Shown here piece by piece: positions 1 to 5,933 of a stretch of 11,671 nt of DNA. Origin of the DNA: CAYVZU01 sp964455935 (GTDB taxonomy: Bacteria; Fibrobacterota; CAYVZU01); NCBI GenBank assembly GCA_964455935.1, contig CAYVZU010000126.1, positions 1 to 11,671 of the forward strand, given 5' to 3'. The notes below the pieces were generated by a model. That model did no database searches and had not been told where the DNA came from. It worked only from the letters and a program-made list of their open reading frames with translations. The position numbers were made by a program, and so were the translations under genes. Every line of letters starts with the position of its first letter. The first letter of the stretch is position 1.

Positions 1-1
1 G

Positions 2-589
2 GTCGCATGGCTGAGTGGTGCCAGGCCCCAACCTGCCACCGCCATTATTCTCAACGGCGGACAAAGCACCCGCATGGGCCGCGATAAGAGCCTTTTGCCT
101 TTTGGGGGCAAACCCATGATTCAACGCATTCATGATGCTCTGTCCGGGTCCTTCGATGAGATTATTATCAGTCTCGCCGCGGGCCGGCCCGCTCCGTTGG
201 ATAATATTGTGTGCGCATATGATCTGGAACCGGGAATGGGTCCGTTAATGGGAATCTACTCGGCGCTTTTAAAATCGTCAAACAATGTCAACTTCATTGT
301 CGCCTGTGATATCCCAAATCTCGACATCTGGACGTTGCGGCGGCTCCTATCCCATAGCGACGATCATGAAATCGTGGTCCCAACGTTTGCGGAAGGCCGG
401 TTTGAGCCGCTCTTTAGTGTTTACCGGAAAGAAGTCGCAGCTGCGGCGGACCGGATCTTGAAGAGGGGCGGGCGGCGTATTGTCGAGTTGTTTGACTTAT
501 GTAAGACTAAAGTTTTGACACTGGACAATTCCGGTTGGTACTGCAACCTGAATTCGCCGGAGGATTATGAGCGAGTCGTGGCTCGTTAA
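2..589 (+). CDS. mobA: Molybdenum cofactor guanylyltransferase MobA, 5' partial
   Basis: MobA transfers GMP from GTP to Mo-molybdopterin in the cytoplasm, making the MGD form used by formate dehydrogenases and related enzymes. The nucleotide-binding signature of the family is present: TAIILNGGQSTRMGRDKS, then PFGGKPMIQR. An acidic metal-site segment follows (FIVACDIPNLD), and the C-terminus has the usual asparagine-rich ending (NLNSPEDYERV). The first G of the usual LAGG is preceded by N instead of A. The frame stays open to the left edge with no ATG, GTG or TTG before the signature. The first in-frame ATG (74) lies inside the nucleotide-binding loop and cannot be the start. The true start is therefore left of the window, or is a CTG at 11. 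About 195 residues are visible, near full family length. The end overlaps fdhD by 23 nt, which implies translational coupling. Confidence 0.9.
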   Translation, partial: VAWLSGARPQPATAIILNGGQSTRMGRDKSLLPFGGKPMIQRIHDALSGSFDEIIISLAAGRPAPLDNIVCAYDLEPGMGPLMGIYSALLKSSNNVNFIVACDIPNLDIWTLRRLLSHSDDHEIVVPTFAEGRFEPLFSVYRKEVAAAADRILKRGGRRIVELFDLCKTKVLTLDNSGWYCNLNSPEDYERVVAR

Positions 590-1397
590 TCGTGACATGG
601 CCGAAGTTTTGGGCCCGTCCACCGAAATGGACGTGCTGAAATCAGGGCCGGACGGGGTGACACATGAACGCGTGTCAGTGGCCACCGAGGTTCCTTTTAC
701 GATCATCGCCAACGGGATCGAATTGGTGACCCTGCTCTGCACGCCCGAAAACCTGTCCGAGCTTTGCCTGGGATTTCTCTTCACCTCCGGATTCGTGGGT
801 TCGAGTGGGGATGTTCTCGATTTCTCATGCGACCGGCAGCGCTGGCGGGCGGATGTGCGAATCAGCCGCGACCCCGATCCGGCGCTAATGGCGAAGCGGC
901 TTTACACCTCGGGCTGCGGCAGGGGCGTGATGTTCGCCTCGGTGGGCGAAATTGCGGCGCGCCAACCGCTGGAGTCTGGTATGGTCGTGGCCTCGCCCAG
1001 GATTGTGGAGGTGGCGCAATGGCTTCAAAGGTGCAGCGGCCTGTATCGGTCAACGGGTGCCGTTCACACCGCCGCTCTCAGCCTGGACGGCGCGATCCCG
1101 GCGGCCCAGATGGACGATGTGGGCCGCCACAATGCTGTGGACAAGGCGATTGGCGCCGGGTTGGCCATGGGTCTGGATTTCGCCAAGGCGATGCTGGTTT
1201 GTTCGGGGCGGACGTCGTCCGAAATCCTGTTCAAGACAAAAAGAGCGGGAATTCCAATTTCGCTTGCACGGGGAGCACCGACACACCAGACCGTTTTGCT
1301 GGCAAGGGATCTGGGAGTAACCGTGGTGGGCTTTGCCCGGGGCGGCGGCTTCACGGTCTATTCCCATCCGGAGAGAATACAGTTTGAAAATATTTGA
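567..1397 (+). CDS. fdhD: Formate dehydrogenase accessory sulfurtransferase FdhD
   Basis: FdhD passes sulfur from a cysteine desulfurase to the Mo/W-bis-MGD cofactor of formate dehydrogenase, which activates the enzyme. The 276-residue product has normal length. It shows the family landmarks in order: YTSGCGRG at about 114-120 (the sulfur-carrying loop cysteine is C117), STGAVHTAALS near 162-172, DVGRHNAVDKAIG from about 183, and a long conserved C-terminal block with CSGRTSSEILFKTKRAG and GFARGGGFTVYSHPERI. The loop has a single cysteine where E. coli FdhD has CxxC. As I recall, the single-Cys form is also seen in other anaerobes, so this is not a defect. The ATG at 567 is inside the end of mobA and follows GGAGG at 559-563. 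It marks the host as having a molybdenum- or tungsten-dependent formate dehydrogenase, not seen in this window. Confidence 0.95.
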   Translation: MSESWLVNRDMAEVLGPSTEMDVLKSGPDGVTHERVSVATEVPFTIIANGIELVTLLCTPENLSELCLGFLFTSGFVGSSGDVLDFSCDRQRWRADVRISRDPDPALMAKRLYTSGCGRGVMFASVGEIAARQPLESGMVVASPRIVEVAQWLQRCSGLYRSTGAVHTAALSLDGAIPAAQMDDVGRHNAVDKAIGAGLAMGLDFAKAMLVCSGRTSSEILFKTKRAGIPISLARGAPTHQTVLLARDLGVTVVGFARGGGFTVYSHPERIQFENI

Positions 1398-1463
1398 CGG
1401 GATTACCGGATTTGGAGGAGATTCACAGGATAAAGAGCCTTCTGATTCTGTTATCCCGTCCAA
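1393..1463. repeat. Imperfect inverted repeat of GGATTA/TAATCC type between fdhD and moeA
   Basis: The arms are 1393-1412 (TTTGACGGGATTACCGGATT) and 1444-1463; 15 of 20 positions pair. CACAGGATAA lies between them. The phrasing recalls the degenerate 'GACAGGATTAACAGGATT ... AATCCTGTTAATCCTGTC' intergenic repeat that I know from several environmental bacterial genomes. The left arm overlaps the fdhD stop codon. It may be a decayed dispersed repeat, or a weak hairpin that modulates read-through into moeA. Confidence 0.45.
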
Positions 1464-1503
1464 TCGCCGTTGACACGATTTCAGCAGGAGCGAGAGCATA
1501 GAT

Positions 1504-2682
1504 ATGATCGAATTCGAAAAGGCATTTGAAATAGTGATGAAGGCCGCAAGGCCTATGGGCATGGAAACCGTGCCGTTGCTTCAAGCATGCGGACGCGTTC
1601 TTCGGGAAGACATCCTCTCGGACATGGACATGCCGCCCTTCGACAAGTCCGCCATGGATGGCTATGCATGCCGGGCCGCGGATCGTGACAAGCCCCTTCG
1701 GATGGTGGAGACCATTGCTGCCGGACAACAGCCGCAAAAAGAAATTGGGCCGGGCGAATGCGCCAAGATCATGACCGGTGCCATGGTTCCCCAGGGCGCG
1801 GATTGCGTGGTTATGGTGGAGCATACCAAACAGGAAGGCGACCTCGTCCATGTGACAAAAAAAATCGACGATCGAAGCAACATCTCCTCAAAGGCGGAGG
1901 ATATTTCCGTCGGAGATCGGGTCCTTTCCTCCGGCATTGTCATCACTCCAGCCGAGATCGCTGTTCTGGCTTCCGTGGGCTGCGCCAATGTGCCTGTTGC
2001 GCGGCAACCCCGGGTGGGGATCATTGCCACGGGCAGCGAACTGGTGGAACCGGACCACAAACCGGGCGCCGTTCAAATGCGAAACTCCAACAGTTATCAA
2101 CTGTGGGCGCAGGTCCTTCGCGCCGGGGCTGTGCCGCAATACTTCGGCATTGCGCCGGACGAACGAAATGCAACGGACCGCATCCTGAAGCAGGCCATGA
2201 CCGAGTGTGACATAATTCTCCTTTCGGGCGGCGTCTCCATGGGCGATTTTGATTTTGTGCCTGACATCCTGCGGCAGAATGGAGTGAAAATCAAGTTCGA
2301 CAAAGTCGCGGTGAAACCCGGCAAGCCCACGGTGTTTGGGGTTAAGGATTCGCATTATGTGTTCGGCCTGCCCGGGAATCCGGTTTCCACGTTCGTGATT
2401 TTCGAGGTGCTGGTGCGGCCGTTTCTGTTGTCTCTGATGGGCGCGACTCCATCACCGAAAATGGTAAAAGCCAGGCTGCTGAAGCCGGCCAAACGCAAGA
2501 CCAGCGATCGCGTCGAATACCGGCCCGCGTGTCTGCTTGCCGATGGCACTGTACACATCCCGGCCTATCATGGGTCCGCCCACATTCATGCTTATGCCAA
2601 GGCGAACGGCATGATTTGTTTCCCGGTGGACGTGATGGCCTTTGAAGAAGGTCGGGAAATCGAAGTGATTCTCTTACCCTGA
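1504..2682 (+). CDS. moeA: Molybdopterin molybdenumtransferase MoeA
   Basis: MoeA inserts molybdate (or tungstate) into adenylated molybdopterin supplied by MogA, giving active Mo cofactor in the cytoplasm. The 392-residue protein has the normal length. Signatures in order: PPFDKSAMDGYACR at about 44-57, IMTGAMVPQGADCVVMVEHT around 90-109, a GSEL turn near 177-180 opening the MogA-like domain, LLSGGVSMGDFDFVPDIL around 239-256, KVAVKPGKPTVFG, and GLPGNPVSTFV near 288-298. The remaining C-terminal part matches the small beta-barrel domain IV. AGGAG at 1486-1490 is 13 nt before the ATG, farther than ideal, but no better start is visible. A gap of 106 nt separates it from fdhD and 15 nt from moaA, so it is probably in the same operon. 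Confidence 0.96.
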   Translation: MIEFEKAFEIVMKAARPMGMETVPLLQACGRVLREDILSDMDMPPFDKSAMDGYACRAADRDKPLRMVETIAAGQQPQKEIGPGECAKIMTGAMVPQGADCVVMVEHTKQEGDLVHVTKKIDDRSNISSKAEDISVGDRVLSSGIVITPAEIAVLASVGCANVPVARQPRVGIIATGSELVEPDHKPGAVQMRNSNSYQLWAQVLRAGAVPQYFGIAPDERNATDRILKQAMTECDIILLSGGVSMGDFDFVPDILRQNGVKIKFDKVAVKPGKPTVFGVKDSHYVFGLPGNPVSTFVIFEVLVRPFLLSLMGATPSPKMVKARLLKPAKRKTSDRVEYRPACLLADGTVHIPAYHGSAHIHAYAKANGMICFPVDVMAFEEGREIEVILLP

Positions 2683-2697
2683 TTATACGGGACGGGC

Positions 2698-3510
2698 ATG
2701 CTGCAAGACCGATTTGGACGAGTCATTGATTATCTCCGGATCTCGGTTACCGATAAGTGCAACTACCGTTGCGTGTATTGCATGCCCGATGAAGGAGTTG
2801 CTCTTCGGAGTCATGACGAGATGCTCCGGTACGAGGAAATTGCGGAAATAACGCGCGTGGCTTCGGGGTTGGGGATTACCAGAGTCCGGCTTACCGGCGG
2901 CGAGCCGCTTGTGAAGCGCAACATCGAAACGCTTGTCCAATGGCTTGCCGAAATTCCTGGTATTCGCGAAGTGGCCATGACCACAAACGGTTCTCTTCTC
3001 ACTCCGGAAAAAGCCGAAGCATTGAAGAAGGTGGGCCTGAAACGAATCAACATCTCCCTCGACACCCTCGACCCTGTCCGATTCGCACAAATAACCCGCG
3101 GCGGGTGTTTGGATGACGTTCTCCGGGGGATCGCGGCGGCTCATAAGGCGGGGCTTGTGCCGATCAAGATCAACATGGTCGTCCTCCCCGAAACGACGCC
3201 TTCGGAAATCCAAGCCATGCAGCTTTTTTGTCATGAGCACGGAACCGAATTGCAGCGGATCATGCAGTTCTCTTTGCACGACCGCGACGGCCGGAATTCG
3301 CTTATGGAAACCGAACGGCCGCCCAAGTGCGAAAGCTGCAACCGGCTGCGCCTGACCGCCGACGGCCGCTTGAAGCCGTGCTTGTTTTCGGATCACGAAG
3401 CGGAAATTGACATGAATGATATTGCGTCGAGCATTCGGGAGGCGGTAGCTTCAAAGCCCAAGAGTGGAGCCGCTTGCCGCAACAGGGGCATGAGCCAGAT
3501 TGGAGGGTAA
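2698..3510 (+). CDS. moaA: GTP 3',8-cyclase MoaA, compact form
   Basis: MoaA is the radical SAM enzyme that turns GTP into 3',8-cyclo-GTP, the first step of molybdopterin synthesis. The N-terminal SAM cluster motif is C21-x3-C25-x2-C28 (VTDKCNYRCVYCMPDEG), followed by RLTGGEPL at 64-71, TTNGS near 95-99 and NISLDTLD at 118-125. The second 4Fe-4S site is C211-x2-C214-x13-C228 in CESCNRLRLTADGRLKPC. R14, R216 and R218 correspond to the GTP-binding arginines R17, R266 and R268 of S. aureus MoaA. The catalytic C-terminal GG closes the protein (MSQIGG). At 270 residues it is well below the usual 320-340. The missing part is between about 185 and 210, before the second cluster. The frame there is uninterrupted, so this looks like a natural short variant and not a frameshift. 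Confidence 0.93.
   Translation: MLQDRFGRVIDYLRISVTDKCNYRCVYCMPDEGVALRSHDEMLRYEEIAEITRVASGLGITRVRLTGGEPLVKRNIETLVQWLAEIPGIREVAMTTNGSLLTPEKAEALKKVGLKRINISLDTLDPVRFAQITRGGCLDDVLRGIAAAHKAGLVPIKINMVVLPETTPSEIQAMQLFCHEHGTELQRIMQFSLHDRDGRNSLMETERPPKCESCNRLRLTADGRLKPCLFSDHEAEIDMNDIASSIREAVASKPKSGAACRNRGMSQIGG
3502..3507 (+). promoter_or_regulatory. Shine-Dalgarno for moaC formed by moaA's last two glycine codons
   Basis: GGAGGG is the Gly-Gly end of MoaA (gga ggg), directly followed by its TAA. The moaC ATG at 3512 is 4 nt downstream. This decides the moaC start over the in-frame TTG at 3500, which lies upstream of this site. Confidence 0.7.
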
Positions 3511-3511
3511 T

Positions 3512-3961
3512 ATGGAGCTTTCACATATCGACAATACGGGCAAGGCGACGATGGTGGATATTTCGGCCAAACCCCGGGTGAAGCGAACAGCCGTTGCCCG
3601 CGGGTGCATTCATCTGAAGCCGGAAACGATCCTTCTGCTCAGGCAGGGAAGCCTGAAAAAGGGAGACGCCCTGGCTTGCGCGCGCATTGCCGGAATTTCA
3701 GGAGGGAAAAAGACTTCGGACCTCATCCCCCTTTGCCATAACATCGCCATAGACCAGATCGATATTGATTTCGAAGTGGGGGACTCCAGCGTCCGTATCG
3801 AAGCAAAGGCCGTGTGCGTCGATAAAACCGGAATCGAAATGGAAGCGCTCACGGCCGTTTCCATTGCGGCCCTCACGATCTACGACATGTGCAAAGCCGT
3901 TGACAAAGAAATGCGGATTACGGATATCCAGCTCGTGGAAAAAAGGAAGGAACCGATTTAA
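3512..3961 (+). CDS. moaC: Cyclic pyranopterin monophosphate synthase MoaC
   Basis: MoaC converts 3',8-cyclo-GTP from MoaA into cyclic pyranopterin monophosphate (cPMP). Starting at ATG 3512 it gives 149 residues. The opening MELSHIDNTGKATMVDIS is typical of the family. KKTSDLIPLCHNI holds the conserved histidine (H76), and GIEMEALTAVSIAALTIYDMCKAVDK carries the catalytic E109, E111, D125 and K128. The protein stops soon after the last strand with VEKRKEPI. It lacks the GGKSG-type tail that I expect in MoaC, although no catalytic residue is lost. The stop codon TAA shares its last base with the left end of the 169-bp palindromic element that follows, so the short tail could be a result of that insertion. 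It is 1 nt downstream of moaA and surely co-translated with it. Confidence 0.95.
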   Translation: MELSHIDNTGKATMVDISAKPRVKRTAVARGCIHLKPETILLLRQGSLKKGDALACARIAGISGGKKTSDLIPLCHNIAIDQIDIDFEVGDSSVRIEAKAVCVDKTGIEMEALTAVSIAALTIYDMCKAVDKEMRITDIQLVEKRKEPI

Positions 3962-4129
3962 AGGGCACCTCAAGAAATGCTTTTTCTGTGCTGCCCGGCT
4001 GCAAACCCGCATCTTCTTCGTTGCCCCTCCTTATCGTATCTCTGACTGATACGATATCGTCGGGGCGCCTTGAATCTGCGGGTTCTCGCTCGCCCATCAT
4101 GACGAAAACCAATTTATAGAGGTGCCCTT
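3961..4129. mobile_element. 169-bp MITE-like palindromic element with 11-bp terminal inverted repeats
   Basis: The ends are perfect inverted repeats: AAGGGCACCTC (3961-3971) and GAGGTGCCCTT (4119-4129). Inside, the two halves pair imperfectly almost throughout. 4004-4016 and 4072-4084 match at 11 of 13, GCCCC (4023-4027) pairs with GGGGC (4062-4066), and the centre is a perfect 8-bp stem, ATCGTATC (4033-4040) with GATACGAT (4048-4055), around a 7-nt loop. It has no coding capacity. The shape fits a non-autonomous MITE or large REP-type element. No clear target-site duplication is visible. It fills the whole moaC-MOSC gap, sharing one base with the moaC stop and abutting the MOSC start codon. 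Confidence 0.72.
4119..4124 (+). promoter_or_regulatory. Shine-Dalgarno for the MOSC gene inside the element's right terminal repeat
   Basis: GAGGTG is complementary to the 16S 3' end and is 5 nt before the GTG at 4130. It is the start of the right terminal repeat, so in the mRNA it can pair perfectly with CACCTC at 3966-3971. If the long hairpin forms, the ribosome site is sequestered at its base. That effect is inferred, not shown. Confidence 0.55.
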
Positions 4130-4567
4130 GTGAAACCATTCCGGATTTTGGCAGTCAATATTTCCGAAAAGGTGGGCGAAAAGAAGAAGCCCGTGCCTTC
4201 CGCGAAGCTCAAAGAGGGGCACGGACTTGTTGGCGATGCGCATGCCGGGGACTGGCACCGTCAGGTTTCGCTCCTGGCCGATGAGGACATCGATGCCATG
4301 CGATCCAAAGGCATTGCCTTGAGCCCCGGCGACTTCGCGGAGAACATTACCACGCAAGGCATTGACCTTGCCGTTCTTCCGGTGGGCGCGCAACTGCGGA
4401 TCGACGAGGCGCTCCTGGAGATAACGCAGATCGGCAAGGAATGTCATCAGGGGTGCGCGATTCGCGAGCAGGTGGGCGACTGCATCATGCCGCGGCGTGG
4501 AATTTTTGCGCGCGTCCTACGGGGAGGGGAAATCAGCCGTGAAAGTGCTTGTACTTACGATATCTGA
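4130..4567 (+). CDS. MOSC domain protein of the Moco operon
   Basis: MOSC domains bind molybdenum cofactor or carry sulfur for it; a precise reaction cannot be assigned. The 145-residue protein is a stand-alone MOSC domain. It has GLVGDAHAGDWHRQVSLLAD near 35-54, then PGDFAENITTQGIDL and LPVGAQLRI. The conserved cysteine region is GKECHQGCAI, with C105 and C109, one of which would be the sulfur- or cofactor-carrying residue. GDCIMPRRGIFARVLRGG closes the domain. The GTG start at 4130 directly abuts the palindromic element and uses its GAGGTG. The end overlaps mogA by 29 nt in another frame. MOSC and MogA domains are, as I recall, also found fused in one protein in some anaerobes, which supports a joint function at the adenylation and metal-insertion stage. 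Confidence 0.88.
   Translation: MKPFRILAVNISEKVGEKKKPVPSAKLKEGHGLVGDAHAGDWHRQVSLLADEDIDAMRSKGIALSPGDFAENITTQGIDLAVLPVGAQLRIDEALLEITQIGKECHQGCAIREQVGDCIMPRRGIFARVLRGGEISRESACTYDI
4521..4529 (+). promoter_or_regulatory. Purine-rich Shine-Dalgarno deciding the mogA start
   Basis: GGGGAGGGG lies inside the MOSC coding end. Its GGAGG core (4523-4527) is 11 nt before the GTG at 4539. The GTG at 4497 would add 14 residues unlike any MogA N-terminus and lies upstream of this site. Confidence 0.5.
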
Positions 4568-5006
4568 CCGCGCTTCGAAAGGCATTTACGCCGACGAATC
4601 GGGGCCGGCAATTGAAACCGTTCTTCGCGGCCATGTTTCCGATATCGAGATTTTCCGGGCCATCGTGCCGGATGAGAAGAAAGACATTCTGGCTGCCTTT
4701 TCGGCAAACATCGATGTGGATGTCATTCTAACCACGGGCGGCACCGGGCTGTCTCCCCGCGATGTCACGCCCGAGGTGACCCAAACCTACTGCGACCGGC
4801 TTGTCCCAGGGATCGCCGAAATGCTCCGCGCCGAATCCCTGAAGCAGACGCCCAATGCCGTCTTGTCTCGTGGTGCGGCGGGGGCAAAGGGAACGACCCT
4901 GATCGTAAACCTTCCCGGTTCCGTTCGCGCCGCGGAATTCTGCGCGGGTTTGGTCGCGCCTCTTCTGGAGCATGCCGTCCGGATGATGAAAGGGCAGGGA
5001 CACTAG
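4539..5006 (+). CDS. mogA: Molybdopterin adenylyltransferase MogA/MoaB family
   Basis: MogA adenylates molybdopterin with ATP, preparing it for metal insertion by MoeA, which is encoded in the same operon. Starting at GTG 4539 it gives 155 residues: KVLVLTISDRASKGIYADESGP at the N-terminus, the MPT-binding TTGGTGLSPRDVTPE from residue 65, and NAVLSRGAAGAKGTTLIVNLPGS in the C-terminal part. These are typical of the short MogA/MoaB family. The symbol could equally be moaB, since the two are hard to separate by sequence; moeA in the operon makes the adenylyltransferase role likely. The start lies inside the MOSC gene (29-nt overlap). It is the last gene of the + strand Moco operon and faces a convergent gene. 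Confidence 0.9.
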   Translation: MKVLVLTISDRASKGIYADESGPAIETVLRGHVSDIEIFRAIVPDEKKDILAAFSANIDVDVILTTGGTGLSPRDVTPEVTQTYCDRLVPGIAEMLRAESLKQTPNAVLSRGAAGAKGTTLIVNLPGSVRAAEFCAGLVAPLLEHAVRMMKGQGH

Positions 5007-5012
5007 AAAGAA

Positions 5013-5080
5013 AGGCTACAGGGGGCAGGCTTCGGGCTACAGGCCAGATCCCGGAGTCTGTAGTCTGGAGCCTGTAGCCT
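5013..5080. repeat. CTACAGG inverted/direct repeat in convergent gap, candidate bidirectional terminator
   Basis: AGGCTACAGG (5013-5022) is a perfect inverted match to CCTGTAGCCT (5071-5080). A second pair, GGGCTACAGG (5034-5043) and GTCTGTAGTC (5056-5065), nests inside. The same unit therefore occurs twice in each orientation. The stretch fills the gap between convergent mogA and the PAP2 gene, where a hairpin could stop transcription from both sides. No U-run follows. It resembles the 'GGCTACAGGCTTCAGGCTACAGG' repeats known from the intergenic DNA of several environmental bacteria. Confidence 0.5.
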
Positions 5081-5087
5081 CCTCTTC

Positions 5088-5873
5088 CTAAAACTTCAGC
5101 GACACACCCATCGATACGCCTTTTTTCGACGGCTCGATTCCCAGATCGAACGATACGTCTTGGTTATCGCCCAGCACAATCTCATGCAGGAATTCACCGA
5201 TGAAGTGGCCCAGGGCGGCGCCGGCCAGAATGTCGCTGAGGTAGTGTTTGTCGGCCTCCACGCGCGCCCATCCGGTCCCATACGTGAGCAGCGCGAATCC
5301 CGTCTTTGCCGCAATTTTTCCGCTGCGCGGAATGGGGAGCGCCTCCACATTCCGCGCCGCAAGTGTGGAGTGAATCGATGCGCCCGATGTATGGCCCGAG
5401 GGGAAGCTGAGAAAATCGCTGGCATCGGGCCGGTGGCGCCCCACGGATTCTTTAAGCAATCCCGTGCTTGTCGAGGTGAGTTCCGCGGCGGCCAGGCTTG
5501 TTGCCACGCCGGCGGCGGCCATCATGGGCGAACCTTTCGCAAAAGCAAGGGTATACCGGGTTATGCCTGTTATTCCATCGGCGTATTCGGTTAACCTTGC
5601 GAGGACGTTGCTGGCATGATCGGCATTCTGCGTGGAGCCAAAGAGCGGGTTGTGCGTGGTGGCCCAGTTCGAGATGGCCCGGTCGGTTCCGCTGGCTGCA
5701 ACCGTCAGGGACAAACCAGCCGGCACCCAGGTTTGCGGGTCTTTGGCCGCGTGCCATGCGGCGTGCCGGACCTTTTTGACCATATACGTAACGTGTGTTT
5801 TGGTTCCGGCCTGCGCAGCGCAGAAAGGCGAAAGCGCAAAAACGAATATGCAGAGGCTTCTCCGATGAACCAT
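5088..5873 (-). CDS. Secreted PAP2-family acid phosphatase / lipid phosphatase
   Basis: The product is a PAP2 (type 2 phosphatidic acid phosphatase) protein of 261 residues. All three phosphatase motifs are present: K141-x6-R148-P149 (KESVGRHRP), PSGH at 158-161 (SFPSGHTSGAS), and R204-x5-H210-x3-D214 (ARVEADKHYLSD), where the usual Ser before Arg is Ala. The N-terminus MVHRRSLCIFVFALSPFC followed by AAQA looks like a cleavable signal peptide, so the active site would be periplasmic. The substrate (phosphatidate, undecaprenyl diphosphate or other phosphate esters) cannot be told. After the domain, the last 25 or so residues alternate and end in VSMGVSLKF, with a terminal Phe like an outer-membrane strand. 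AGGGAGAG (5882-5889 on the + map) is 8 nt upstream of the ATG. It may be co-transcribed with the YgbA-like gene upstream. Confidence 0.88.
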   Translation of the reverse strand: MVHRRSLCIFVFALSPFCAAQAGTKTHVTYMVKKVRHAAWHAAKDPQTWVPAGLSLTVAASGTDRAISNWATTHNPLFGSTQNADHASNVLARLTEYADGITGITRYTLAFAKGSPMMAAAGVATSLAAAELTSTSTGLLKESVGRHRPDASDFLSFPSGHTSGASIHSTLAARNVEALPIPRSGKIAAKTGFALLTYGTGWARVEADKHYLSDILAGAALGHFIGEFLHEIVLGDNQDVSFDLGIEPSKKGVSMGVSLKF

Positions 5874-5933
5874 GCGAAGGACTCTCCCTGGTTATGCAGG
5901 CATTCAGACACCCGCGTTCAACGAATGAACAAA

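Noticed and set aside
7..87. An ATG at 7 in another frame, reading MAEWCQAPTC, that could start mobA after a frameshift.
   Set aside because: That frame hits a stop before 90 and misses the LNGGQSTRMG motif. The mobA frame itself is open to the left edge, so a start outside the window is simpler.
764..1387. A second long + frame inside fdhD.
   Set aside because: It is a high-GC shadow frame rich in Arg and Gly with no motif; the FdhD frame explains the region.
1470..1503. A perfect TTGACA (1470-1475) before moeA as a promoter.
   Set aside because: No acceptable -10 occurs at 15-19 nt spacing; the only TA-rich bases are at the start codon.
3500..3511. TTG at 3500 as the moaC start.
   Set aside because: The GGAGGG at 3502-3507 would then be inside the gene; ATG 3512 has correct spacing and begins the family-typical sequence.
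3962..4129. A molybdenum-cofactor (Moco) riboswitch upstream of the MOSC gene.
   Set aside because: The stretch is a near-symmetric palindrome with terminal repeats, not the multi-stem Moco motif, and lies in mid-operon. No Moco motif was recognised elsewhere in the window.
5160..5594. Open frames on the + strand opposite the PAP2 gene.
   Set aside because: They show no motif; the - strand carries all three PAP2 motifs and a signal peptide.
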